Source of the DNA: Luzula sylvatica
Taxonomy: Eukaryota > Streptophyta > Magnoliopsida > Poales > Juncaceae
DNA length: 64,000 nucleotides
Reading direction: 5' to 3'
Assembly: GCA_946800325.1 (NCBI GenBank)
Contig: OX326958.1
Coordinates: forward strand, 18,130,414-18,194,413
Shown: positions 11,717 to 21,869 of the stretch, in pieces
Position numbering within the stretch: the first letter of the stretch is position 1
Layout: every line of letters starts with the position of its first letter
Translations under genes and position numbers: made by a program
Notes under the pieces: model-generated
Told to the model about the DNA's origin: nothing
Database searches by the model: none
Seen by the model: only the letters and a program-made list of their open reading frames with translations

Positions 11717-13404
11717 TGTTAGGAATTCGGGCATGCATATTGCACAGCGGAACTTACCCGAACCCCTTAAGCCATGGATCTGTGTATCACTAATTAGATA
11801 CGAAGGAAGAGTTTCAAGAATTTCACCTCAGATTTAGTTCAAATCTGGTTGAAGGAAGCTTGCAGAGATCACGTTGGTGTGCTCGAACCGGCACCACCCT
11901 CTATCGGTATCCACACGCGACTCGTCTAGACTGGATGTGAAGACCTCCGATGCTAGTCGGATCCTTCCTCCCTTCAGAAAATCTACTTGGCTTCTATTTT
12001 CTTTCACAAAGAAATTATGCCTCAAAGATTGAATCAATCTCTTTCATAAAGAGGTTTGGTGTGTATTAATAATCAAGTGGAAAACTCTTAGGATTCCAAA
12101 TCAAGTGGAAAACTCTTAGGATTCCATCCCACAAAATATCTTCATCAAATGAATGATATCCTGAGTATTAATACCATGCATCCATACATGCACGTATCAT
12201 TCAATTAATGATTTACACCTTTCTGTTCGAACAGAATAATATCCTCGTTCGAACAGAATAATATCCTCGTTTGAACAGAATAATATCCTCGTTCAAACAG
12301 AATAATATCCTCGTTTGATTTTCTGTGTCCAGTCCAAACTTGTCTTTGTGTGTGACCCTATAGGTTTATTTAATGTTGGCAGCATATTAAATCTCTATTT
12401 AAATATGCAAATCATAATTGGCCTCTAGCAAGGCATTATGACTACCCAAATTAAATAAATGATTTGTGATCATAACCTATTTATCAAATAGACAAATTAC
12501 TAGCTCTCTTGTTCATACGATATCTGTTGATCAAAGACATGGTCAAATGTCATCCTTTCTAAATCAACTTAACTCTTTTCTGATATAGAATTAGATTGAA
12601 TGTTCAATTAGTATTAACAACACATGTTAATCTTATTGAGCGTGGCCACGCATTTCCTTCAATCCTAATTCATCAGGGGGCCCTGAGAGATATCTCTTTC
12701 AATCATGAAAGGAACAACTTCCATCTTGGTTATTCACATCCTCCAACATGCTTCATGTAATACCCAATGATGATCTTGATTACCCGGTTAAAGATAACAA
12801 AGAAACATATCTAAGTATCACAATTCACAGGTGAGAAATCTAATGATAACCTCAGGTCAAAGAACTAAAATTCTATTTGTTTATGAGAATATATATAATG
12901 ACAATAACCATGTATATTCTCATAAGTTGGTCAGTCCAATATGTAGTCTCTAATACATATCTATATTCCATATTTGACATCACTACATCTCTATGTATTC
13001 CATGTCCATGATCAGTAAAACATAATCATCTCATATGCGAATATACTGGTATACATATATATTCTATTTCCTTAGACATGTATATCTCTATATACATCAT
13101 ATATATGACCAGGGACATTTAGAATCGTATTACGTTCATTGATACAGTTTTACTATCATAATCACATATTATGATGATGTATAAACTAGTGATACAATTC
13201 AAGGCTTATTCACATATTCATAAATATGTTAAATAACCAGTACACGTATTAAATGAAACTTTAATTCAATATTAAAATATTAGATCAACAAACATAAATA
13301 ATAATGATCATTCGTTTACATACAAACTGAACAGTTCAGCCTAGGGTATTATTTAGTTCAGCCCAGGGCATTATTTCATTCAGCCTAGGGCATTATTTCC
13401 TTCA
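11717..13404 (-). repeat. 5' LTR of inner Copia (right copy)
   Basis: It matches 4944-6632 with about 13 differences, including a one-base indel near 12160. The same four 22-bp direct repeats lie at 12225-12312. In element orientation this copy would contain the promoter. Confidence 0.93.
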
Positions 13405-13409
13405 CATAC
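13405..13409. repeat. Target-site duplication CATAC (right)
   Basis: It pairs with 4939-4943 and marks the point where the outer element's pol frame resumes. Confidence 0.93.
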
Positions 13410-13951
13410 AAGGTACCAAAGATTTCGGACTTATGTATGAGAAGGATGAGAAAGCGAAAATAGAATTGGTTGGATTTTGTGATAGCGATTGGGCCGGTAG
13501 TGTGGATGACATGCGAAGCAAATCCGGTTACGCATTTACCCTTGGATCGGGTATATTTTCATGGGCCTCGAAGAAGCAAGAACGAGTCGCGCTTTCAACG
13601 GCGGAGGCGAAATACGTGTCGGCAAATGAAGCCGCGAGACAAGTTGAATGGTTGAGAAATGTGTTAGAAGACATGGGAGAGAAACAAGAAACCGCGACGA
13701 TTCTTTTTTGCGATAATCAATCCGCGATAGCCATGTCAAAAGATTTCGTTTTCCATAGTCGAACCAAGCATATCAAGCTACGACATCACTTTATTCGAGA
13801 AGTGGTTGGAGATGACGAACTCATGGTCAAGCATGTCAAATCCGAAAATCAATTGGCGGATATTTTCACCAAGGCGCTTCCAAGCGATAAGTTCATTCGC
13901 TTTCGAGAAATTATGGGAATGACGAGTAAAAACATTAAGGGGGAGTATTAA
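13410..13951 (+). pseudogene. Outer Copia RNase H, separated from its RT
   Basis: This is the 3' part of the outer pol, resuming right after the CATAC duplication; the first ATG is at 13433. It encodes GFCDSDWAGSVDD (first Asp), STAEAKYVSANEAARQ, FCDNQSAI and RTKHIKLRHHFIRE, ending LADIFTKALPSDKF. The usual TEAEY is AEAKY here; the first Glu, thought to be catalytic, is retained. The frame reaches its normal stop just before the polypurine tract. Without the 5' part it cannot be expressed as pol. Confidence 0.92.
13931..13945 (+). other. Polypurine tract of outer Copia
   Basis: The stretch ending AAGGGGGAG immediately precedes the 3' LTR, as usual for Copia elements. Confidence 0.85.
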
Positions 13952-14405
13952 AATTAATGCTTTTATATAATTATATTATTAATATTTTGGGACAGGATAA
14001 TTATGTTAAATAAATAGAAGTGTCTAGAATATATGTCTAAAATTAAGGAGGATGTATATTGAATAAAAATGTGTCTCTTAGATACATAAATAGGTGTATA
14101 TTTGAATAGAAGTATCTAGAATTTTAGATAGATAGAATGTATGGTTGAAATGGTGTATTTAGGGGATGTATATTGAATACTATTTAAATGGATGTACTGT
14201 GGCGAAATCAATTAAGAGAGTAATAAAAAAACTTTGTTCCAATTCTCTTCTCTCCAGCGTGAGATAATAAAAAAGGGAGAAATTATTCTCTGGCCCCTGG
14301 TTGTGATTGAATCCCCTATCTTTCCATTGTCTTTGATATTAATCCCCAAAGAAAAATCCCCCACACACTCTCTATTCTTCTAAAATTCAAGCCTAAATTC
14401 CAACA
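13946..14405 (+). repeat. 3' LTR of outer Copia
   Basis: It matches 919-1364 but carries an extra stretch of about 15 bp near 14335 (ATTAATCCCCAAAGA). It ends CCAACA. The SINE that follows duplicated its last bases as part of its own target site. Confidence 0.88.
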
Positions 14406-14410
14406 AAATT

Positions 14411-14505
14411 GTCAATGGTCTCATAGCCTAGATGGTTGAGTGCTTAGCACAATAAAACTCTCATGTTGTAAAGGTTGTGGGTTCGAGTCCCGCCGGCATC
14501 AATAT

Positions 14506-14536
<31 letters not shown>

Positions 14537-14620
14537 CTCATTATGAATGTTAAAATAGATCACTTTCATTTATCCAATATATTTGAGGCCTCGACAAATT
14601 GTTGATCCTCCTTCAAAAAA
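14411..14620 (+). mobile_element. tRNA-derived SINE, full length
   Basis: A perfect 15-bp direct repeat AATTCCAACAAAATT flanks it (14396-14410 and 14621-14635). The head is tRNA-like with an A-box region (TAGCCTAGATGGTTGAG) and a B box GGTTCGAGTCCC, the internal RNA polymerase III promoter. A CT microsatellite (about 14508-14536), a tail and an A-rich end follow. It inserted over the right boundary of the outer Copia LTR, so it is younger than that element. A second, shorter relative lies at 21700. It is not a functional tRNA: the acceptor arm does not pair and the body continues for over 100 bp. Confidence 0.88.
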
Positions 14621-14635
14621 AATTCCAACAAAATT

Positions 14636-15797
14636 TAGTTGTTGAAAGTTTAGAAAACTGAAGTCGGCGTGGTTTATTTTCTTACGTATCGATGCTATTT
14701 ATGTACGATATCTGGGGCAAAATTGTAATTGTAACTTTAGTTATAAAATATGTTTATTAGAGAAATATAAAATAATATTATGTTGTGCATTTTTTGTAAT
14801 TGCAATTGTCTTTTTGTAGTTTGCACAGAGAATGATGGAAGTTGCAATGTTGAAAAATGGATGCAAGATTATAATTGAGTGAATAGAGTTAAATCACCCG
14901 GTTTTTGATGGAGAAATATGAGAAATACCGTTGCATGTATGACAGGTTTTGTGGATGCAGTCAAATTTATCACCATCACTCTATTTAATTCTGAGATGTA
15001 TCATGTATTCAAAAGTCTTGAGAAAGATTTACTTACCGGAAGCTTCTATCTACATCTTCTTTGAAAGAGAATATTTTCGGTACTAGCAAATTTATTTAAT
15101 ATCTACATTTTATTTCTCCATTTCATTAATTGTTGGTCTCTGTGTTATTTCTTTTTTTTCTCCCTATTTCAATCATTTCTGATCATCCTGTGATAAAAGT
15201 TCATATGTCTTGTTTGTTTTACTCAAAGTGAGTTTCGCCTTAACTCAAATTGTATCAACATTCAAAAACATGTGAATTGTAAATAACTTTTTACTGAAAT
15301 TGAGTATTATTTATGATTTATGATATTTATGATTAAACTCAAATGGTTCAAATCTATGCTACGTAATAAATTTCCATTTTTCTTCATGTTCATCTTCGAT
15401 TTAAATATTTGAAATTATTTGGTTCCTACCCCTTCTTTAGTAGTTAAGTAGCACTGTGATTTTGAGACCAAATCAAACGAGTAATTAATATATATTATAT
15501 ATGGAAGGATTGTTCATGATTTATATAAATACACGATTCAAGCTATTTTTTTAATTTACAAGTAGTGATATGTTTGATTGTGTGAAACAAAATTCAGAAA
15601 CAAAAAATAAATAAATATGACGCTATTGCAAAATCTAACATGACTTAATATAGTGATTTCAATTTTTTTTTTCCAAACGACTATTATGCCACTATGAATG
15701 ATGTTTGATATTTATTAGTACATTTCTTAATTAGTTTATTATCTCCCATAAAAGTATATTAGAATTAAGAAATATCAAAATAACATGTCTCATAATC

Positions 15798-15864
<67 letters not shown>

Positions 15865-15944
15865 AAGATGACGTTATTTACAAATTCAAAGACTAAATAG
15901 TCATTTTTCGGAAGAAGATTTAAGATTATTGACATCAATAAAAA
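14636..15944. other. AT-rich non-coding stretch
   Basis: The first about 60 bp (TAGTTGTTGAAAGTTTAG onward) continue the NLR 5' flank interrupted by the outer Copia. The rest has no coding signal. It contains an ATAATA/TATTAT microsatellite at 15793-15866 that folds back on itself. Confidence 0.6.
15793..15866. repeat. (TAA)n followed by (ATT)n microsatellite
   Basis: About 17 TAA units run straight into seven ATT units, making a natural hairpin. Confidence 0.95.
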
Positions 15945-16530
15945 AAGTGCATGAATATTTGGTATAATTGGATTAAAGAATCATTGATGAAAATCTATCC
16001 AGAATTATATTCCTTTGTGCAGAAGAGAGATCTCACATTATTTGATATAATTAATCAATTGCATGAGGTAGAGATTAATACATTATTTAATTTATTGGAG
16101 GCTTTATCAGATGTATCAAATAACCAGTTGCAATTGATCTACCAACTTTACCAGCTTTGATCATATGTCCATTTAAATCCTCTAATTAAAGATAGAGTGT
16201 TGTGGCAAGGTACCTCAAAAAAAATTTATCAAACAAAACAATGTTATAAATCTCAATTTGAAGATCCATCTAGCGAATCAAATCGAATATGGAAAATAAA
16301 ATTACCTTATAGACTCAATGTATTTCTCTGGTTTTGTATCCAAAATAAAATCCTCACTGGACAGCCTTCAAAAGAAGGGTTATAATTTGACGAGTCAATG
16401 TACTTTGTGCAAAGTGGATGAGGAATCGGTACACCACATATTAATGAATGCTCTTATGCAAAATCGACTTGGAATAAGATATCAGGACTTCTAAATTTTA
16501 ATTTGCCTCAAAAATCCAGAATCTTTTAAT
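15945..16530 (+). pseudogene. LINE (non-LTR retrotransposon) ORF2 C-terminal relic with zf-RVT
   Basis: Translated pieces with stops at 16158 and 16383 read WIKESLMKIYPELYSF, then DRVLWQGTSKKIYQTKQCYK, IWKIKLPYRLNVFLWF, NKILTGQ, and a degraded cysteine/histidine region (CTLCKVDEESVHHIL, CSYAKSTW). This order is the zinc-binding region after the reverse transcriptase of plant LINEs. The relic has several stops and at least two frame changes and is inactive. A related relic lies at 35575. Confidence 0.8.
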
Positions 16531-17898
16531 GTGATTTTATCGATTAATGCTCCAGGACCATTAAAACCATGGTTCCTAATATCGGCCGAGTTAAAAAAAA
16601 CCGGGCCTAGTATATCGGAGTGACAACCGAGACGAGTCTTACCCGATAATATCGCACCCGAGTCACCGAATTTTTTTTTATATTTTTTATTTTATAGAGT
16701 GATCCATGAAAACATTGCATGCTTAGGATCCGAAAATTGGAGAAGTTCTATTTCCAAATCGAAGAGAACCTTCAAGAGGAAGATGAAGTTTGAATCAATG
16801 GAGGAAAAGAAGAAGTGGAAGAAACGAGTGAGGCATCTTGGACAAGAAGGGGTGAGTGGGTGTTAGAATATACAAGTGCATGTACCTGGTCCATATATAC
16901 CACAAGTGTCCTTACTCTCTCGGCTCACCACTTTATGCACCATAGACTTGAATCCATAGAAAAGTACACACGCGATTTCCATGACAGGCTTTTGGTAAAA
17001 AATAATTCAATTATTTTGTCAAATTAAAACCATATAAATAAACTTCCATCTTTTTTTATCTGATCATGGATGAAACATCCCTTTCATTTTAATAAAAAAT
17101 ATATAATATTAATTGTTTACCAATTATGAGGTAGAGTTTAGCATCTAGTTTATATAGGTTTTATGGGCAAAACATATATACTTTTGATTGATTATCAATT
17201 GTATATCTATTGTATTGTTGGTAGCATAACTCGTAACTCGTTTGTCGCAGTTTGAGACAATAGTAAAAAAAAAATCTTGTTGATAATGTAATGTAGTATT
17301 TTTTATGTCGTAATTTTAGTTTTTATTAGTAGAATTTGTTCTTATAATGTTTTTCAATTTTTTAAATATTTTTTTATTTCTTTTCAATTTTTTCCGATTT
17401 TTTTACCTACTGTCCAATTTTTTTTATTCCGTTCAGGTCGATTCGGGCAATATCCGTCCAATTGACACCTCTAACTACAAGACAATTTTGCTGACAATTC
17501 AAAATATTTATTGTATTATTATGTACAAACTAATTGTATTTTTTGTATGACATAATATTTTTGTTAGTTTTATATAATCTATGACGCGCAAATCCTACAT
17601 ACATGTTATATGATTCATTACTTCTAGATTTATTATTGCATGAACTATTCTAAATAATAATGATATAATAATATTTTCATATTTGTCATAAAATTGGATA
17701 TATCTCAAATATAATTATATCGTGGTACTACTATATGTATTAATCAAGAAATTTGTAGATGATCATACATAACCGAATTATAAAATATAACGATCTTAAT
17801 ATAATGTGATATAACTTTATTTTAAAATGATATCGTCTTTAACATTGTAAATAGTGGATTTATATTAAAAATGAAAAAAAAAAATATAATTATCATGT
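16531..17898. other. AT-rich region, probably Helitron body, no gene
   Basis: A GC-richer patch at 16570-16660 (ATCGGCCGAG, ACCGAGACGAG, CACCCGAGTCACCG) looks like a worn hAT-type subterminal region but has no paired end. From about 17100 the DNA is very AT-rich and ends in a Helitron-type 3' terminus at 17926. Its 5' end was not located. Short open frames at 16815 and 17347 are low-complexity and unsupported. Confidence 0.45.
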
Positions 17899-17926
17899 TC
17901 GCCGCATAACGCGATTATTGTCCTAA
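17898..17926 (+). mobile_element. Helitron-like 3' terminus
   Basis: TTCGCCGCATAACGCGATTATTGTCCTAA resembles the better 3' end at 46213-46241 (CTCGCCGCGTAGCGCGAG then TATTCTCCTAG). A weak GC hairpin lies about 10 bp before CTAA, with T following. NLR NB-ARC sequence starts directly after it. Confidence 0.6.
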
Positions 17927-18072
17927 TATTTTTTAATTTTTGAGTCATTAAAACAAGTCGCGCGATTATTGTCCTAACATTTTTTAATTTTTGAATTTTT
18001 GAGTCATTAAAACAAGTCGCGCGATTATTTTCCTAATATTTTTTAATTTTTGAGTCATTAAAACAAGTCGAG
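17910..18072. repeat. Three tandem units joining Helitron terminus and NLR sequence
   Basis: Units of about 51, 59 and 51 bp begin near 17910, 17961 and 18020. Each contains CGCGATTATTNTCCTAA, a Helitron end, followed by TTTTTGAGTCATTAAAACAAGTCG, the complement of NLR sequence next to the P-loop. After the third unit the NLR homology continues (AGCAAGAGTG). Confidence 0.8.
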
Positions 18073-18656
18073 CAAGAGTGATTTATCAACACTATTCTCT
18101 ACTATCGGTAGTCGGTAATACATATTAAAGAGAGAATGGTATTGGCAAAATGTGCCCCTATCATTTCTCTTCATCTCTACCAAAGACCTATTACGATTTC
18201 TTTTAAATTTTCAACAACAATGTGTATCCTACGGGGCAAATCGTCCTTTCGAAACTTAGTTCGTTTATTCTTTTTAGAATCCTGAGTTTTGGCATCCTCA
18301 TTTCTATAGATAGGAATGAAACTTTCCGTTGTAGAGAATTGACTAACCGGATGTTGAGGTACCGAAGAAGAGATGCCACCGGAACGATTTTCTCTCTCGA
18401 ACTTAATGTGATAGTACTCCATCTCATCGAGCAAGTCTCCAGCTTGACATACAAGATACTGAACACGCAGGATATATTTTACTAGGTCATAATTTTGAAT
18501 CTCTTTTTTGATGTATTCGAGGTTATCTTCGAGGAGTTTGTATTCCTCGTTCAAACCCACATCAGATGCTCATTTCTCAAACATGTGAGTATGATATTTA
18601 TCAAAGAGAACTTGGACGAACCCGCCTGCTATACCAATAGCTGTCGCCAAATCCAT
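18040..18656 (-). pseudogene. NLR unit 2 relic: CC domain joined to P-loop remnant
   Basis: On the minus strand a start equivalent to MDLATAIGI lies at 18656. The homologous frame meets a TGA where the CC tryptophan of EKWASD should be (near 18572), lacks the IGLGFGQI segment, and continues as EEYKLLEDNLEYIK, QAGDLLDEMEYY and KNKRTKFRKDD. About 130 bp before the NB-ARC are missing at about 18180, and a decayed P-loop region lies at 18060-18170. The Helitron end then truncates it. It is a dead copy. Confidence 0.85.
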
Positions 18657-19013
18657 CTTATATGTATGGCTCAAGGAAGTAAAATTTGGGCAAGGAAGGA
18701 AAATTAAAGGGATTTTATTAGTGACAAGTTAACGATCATGCTGATTCGAAGAAGTAAATGGATGGTTTTTTTTTATTAATAAGATTGGATAAAATTTAAA
18801 TAGAAAGAAGGAAATTTCGAAGAGAACAAGAGCAGAACGGATTTTATTCTTGGTGAAGATGAATAAAATTTGATGAAGTTTGTGTGCTGTCACAGTCTCA
18901 AGTAAAGAAATATAGCATAATATCATTTGTTTGTGCATTTTTTTTCTACGACCAAATTTTTTGGAAGTTCCATTCAAATTAGAAACTATAATTAATTCAT
19001 CACATGTTTAGCT
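18657..19013 (-). other. 5' flank of NLR unit 2
   Basis: It aligns with the other NLR 5' flanks (AAATTTGGGCAAGGAAGGAAAATTAAAGG, oligo-T, TTTAAATAGAAAGAAGGAAATTTC blocks). No gene is present. Confidence 0.65.
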
Positions 19014-19389
19014 CAGGGATGTCAAAGGAACGGATCGGGTTCGATAAGCCTTCTTTACCCGTATCCGAATTTTGAAGTATTATTCGTACCCGAACCATAA
19101 ATATTCGCGAGTAAAAAAAATTTCGTTCCCGAACTCTTTAGTAAATTTGTACCCGTAGGTATGATCCGTTATCCAAAAATACGAAACAAATATATAAAAT
19201 CACCAAAAATTTCAAATACATAAAACAAACAACATATTCAAATACATTGAAAATTTAAGTATTACATTACGAATAGTTAACTCGTAAAACATCCAAAATA
19301 TTCAAATAATTAAGTCATAAAACATCTCAAATATTTAAATTACTAGGTATTTTCTGGTATTTTTGGGTATGGCTTCGGATCGGGTATTA
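19014..19389. mobile_element. hAT-like remnant
   Basis: It starts CAGGGATGTCAAAGG, close to the terminus CAGGGGTGTCAA at 19779, and is rich in GGATCGGGT/ACCCGTA motifs facing each other. The right terminus is missing; NLR unit 3 sequence begins at about 19390 (TTTCGGCATCG). Probably a truncated non-autonomous element. Confidence 0.55.
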
Positions 19390-20017
19390 AAATAATTAAG
19401 TTTCGGCATCGTCATTTCTATAGATAGGAATGTAACTTTCCATTGTAGAGAATTGACTAACCGAATGTTGAGGTTCCGAAGAAGACATGCCACCTGAACG
19501 ATTTTCTCTCTCAAACTCAATGCGATAGTACTCTATCTCATCGAGTAAGTCTCCAGCTGGACAAACAAGATACTGAACACGCTGGATATATTTTACTAGG
19601 TCATAATTTTGGATCTCTTTCTCGATCTGCCCAAAATCAAGACCAATTTTGATGTATTTGAGGTTATCCTCAAGGAGTTTGTATTCATCATTCAAACTCA
19701 CATCGGATGCCCATTTCTCAAACACGTGAGTAGGATATTTATCAAAGAGAACTTGGATGAATCCTCCTGCTACACCAACAGGGGTGTCAACGGTTCGGAT
19801 ACGGTTCGGATAGTGGTCATACCATATCCATATCCATATTTTTTACCGGATACGAATCCGGATACGATATTATCCGGATCCGGATACGGATACGGTTCGG
19901 ATATTGTCGGATACGGATACGGATACGGATCATTCGGATATTAAAACGGCTATTATGATATAATAAGATAATAATATTTTTAGAATTCAAGTCTTGATTA
20001 TTTTGTAATTTTAAAAC

Positions 20018-20021
<4 letters not shown>

Positions 20022-20093
<72 letters not shown>
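20022..20093. repeat. (AT)n microsatellite
   Basis: About 36 uninterrupted AT units lie immediately left of the nested MITE. Confidence 0.95.
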
Positions 20094-20410
<317 letters not shown>

Positions 20411-20807
20411 TATTGATTATTAAGTATTATTATGAATTAAAATATAGTTGTTTTCTATTATGTATTACTATGATTTTTATCGTGATATCAACAAAACGGT
20501 TATCCGTTTACAAATTTCATTCGGATCCTGATAGTATCCGGATCCATCAAAAAATTAATTCCTAGATCCGGATCCATACCCGTAAAAACGGATATGGATC
20601 CGGATTTTTTTTTCGGATCCGGATATTTCTTCGGATACGGTTCGGGTCGGTTCGGACAATATCCTCCCCATTGACACCCCTATATACCAATGGAAGTCGC
20701 CAAATCCATATGTATGGGTCTAGAAAAAAGTAGAATGGTACAATGCAGGCAAACTAAAGGAGACTGAATTAGAGGGATAAGAGAGTCCGAGAAACTATAG
20801 TTTGGAT

Positions 20808-21424
20808 CAATGTTGTAAAATACGGAAAACGGTACGGAACGGTCGGGGACCGTAAAACGGGATTATCGTAAAACGGTGAAAAAACGGTGGAAAAACGGTG
20901 AAAAAACGGTGGAAAAACGATAGTAATTTAATTAAAATTTATAGATGAAACCAAAAAAATATATAATAATGTAATTTTTTAATAGTAAAAAAATAACATA
21001 AACAACATCCAACATAAAACATAACATCAAAACGAATGTTTAACATAAACGTAACATCAAAACGAATGTTTAACATAAACGTAACATCAAAACGAATGTC
21101 CAACAAAACGTAACATCAAAATATAAACACAAATCCAAAAATAAACTAAATAGTAAAATCATTAACATCATTCGGGACAACCATAAGTAAAAAAAATGAT
21201 AATTTTATTGGGCTGGAAAAAAAAATGGGCCAAAAAAGGTAAATAATCAAAATTTTAATTTTTTTGTTGTGAAAAACGTTTTTTCCCAAAAAAAAACGGT
21301 CAAACACGGTAAAAAAACGTTTGACCGTTTTTTCAAACTGTCTTGTAAAAAAAGGAACGTTTTTCCACCGAAACACCGTTTTTCCACCGTTTTTCACCGT
21401 TTTTCATCGTTTTTTACAACAGTG
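20808..21424. mobile_element. Non-autonomous hAT-like element with ACGG-rich subterminal repeats
   Basis: It is flanked by a perfect 8-bp duplication GTTTGGAT (20800-20807 and 21425-21432). Ends are CAATGTTGTAAAA and, reverse-complemented from the right, CACTGTTGTAAAA. Multiple AAAACGGTG repeats run in from the left and their complements from the right. The NLR unit 6 flank at about 54366 shows the uninterrupted site. The 83-codon frame inside is fortuitous. Confidence 0.88.
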
Positions 21425-21432
21425 GTTTGGAT

Positions 21433-21869
21433 AAGATGATCAAATGCATTCAGGAGATGTTAATGATCATGATGAATCGAGAAAAATATTGGATGATTTT
21501 TTTGTTATTAACAAAATTGGCAAACAAAGCCGTCAGCCAAAACCAAGACGATGAAGTATTTGCAGTTCAAGATTAGTGGGATGGTGGATGTCGTTTAAAT
21601 AGAAATAAAGAAATTTTAAAGAGAAAAATGGTTTTTTTTTTGTGAAGATGAATATAGTTTGATGAAGTTTAAATTGAATGATGGAAATTTCAAAAAAAAG
21701 TCAATGGTCTCATAAAGCCTCATGTTGATGGTTATGGTTCGAGATCCCATGGTATTAATATATAAAAGAATTTTATAATGACCACGACTTCAAAAAGAAA
21801 TTTCAAAAAGAAGAAGAGAAGAATGGACTTTTTTTTTATTCTCAAGTCAATGGACCTTTTTTAAACCAG
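21433..21869 (-). other. 5' flank of NLR unit 3
   Basis: It resembles the other NLR 5' flanks (AAGATGATCAAATGCATTCAGGAGATG, ATCATGATGAATCGA, AAATAGAAATAAAGAAATTTTAAAGAG). A SINE copy interrupts it at 21700. No coding signal. Confidence 0.65.
21700..21796 (+). mobile_element. Short copy of the tRNA-derived SINE
   Basis: GTCAATGGTCTCAT and GGTTCGAGATCCC match the SINE at 14411, with part of the head deleted. The flanking repeat GAAATTTCAAAAA (21684-21696 and 21797-21809) is a 13-bp target duplication. Confidence 0.75.

Larger units (their letters stand above)
4944..13404 (-). mobile_element. Young Ty1/Copia LTR retrotransposon (inner), minus orientation, internally defective
   Basis: About 8.46 kb lies between CATAC duplications, inside the RT/RNase H region of the older element. 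LTRs of about 1689 and 1688 bp bound it; their outer ends read TGTTAGG and TTCA on the plus strand. The coding order on the minus strand is gag, protease, integrase, RT relic, RNase H. The LTRs show roughly 13 differences by eye (under 1%), so insertion is recent. The internal part has three in-frame stops and a deletion removing most of RT. It is therefore non-autonomous now, and may already have been so when it moved. Confidence 0.93.
919..14405 (+). mobile_element. Old Ty1/Copia LTR retrotransposon (outer), split by a nested Copia
   Basis: The plus-strand order is LTR, primer-binding site, gag, protease, integrase, reverse transcriptase, then an 8.5-kb insertion, RNase H, polypurine tract and LTR. 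That is Copia gene order. A short direct repeat AAATT (915-919 and 14406-14410) is the likely target duplication, so the left boundary is uncertain by one base. Paralogous NLR flanks at about 31995-32045 and 54725 show the uninterrupted site. Gag and protease carry several frameshifts and stops, the pol frame is split at 4943/13410, and both LTRs begin TATT rather than TGTT. The element is inactive. The LTRs differ by about a dozen substitutions and a 15-bp indel, so it is clearly older than its nested insert. Confidence 0.9.

Noticed and set aside
14415..14500. Apparent tRNA gene (A and B boxes)
   Set aside because: The acceptor stem does not pair, a 15-bp target duplication brackets a longer unit, and a second degenerate copy exists at 21700. 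It is a SINE head.
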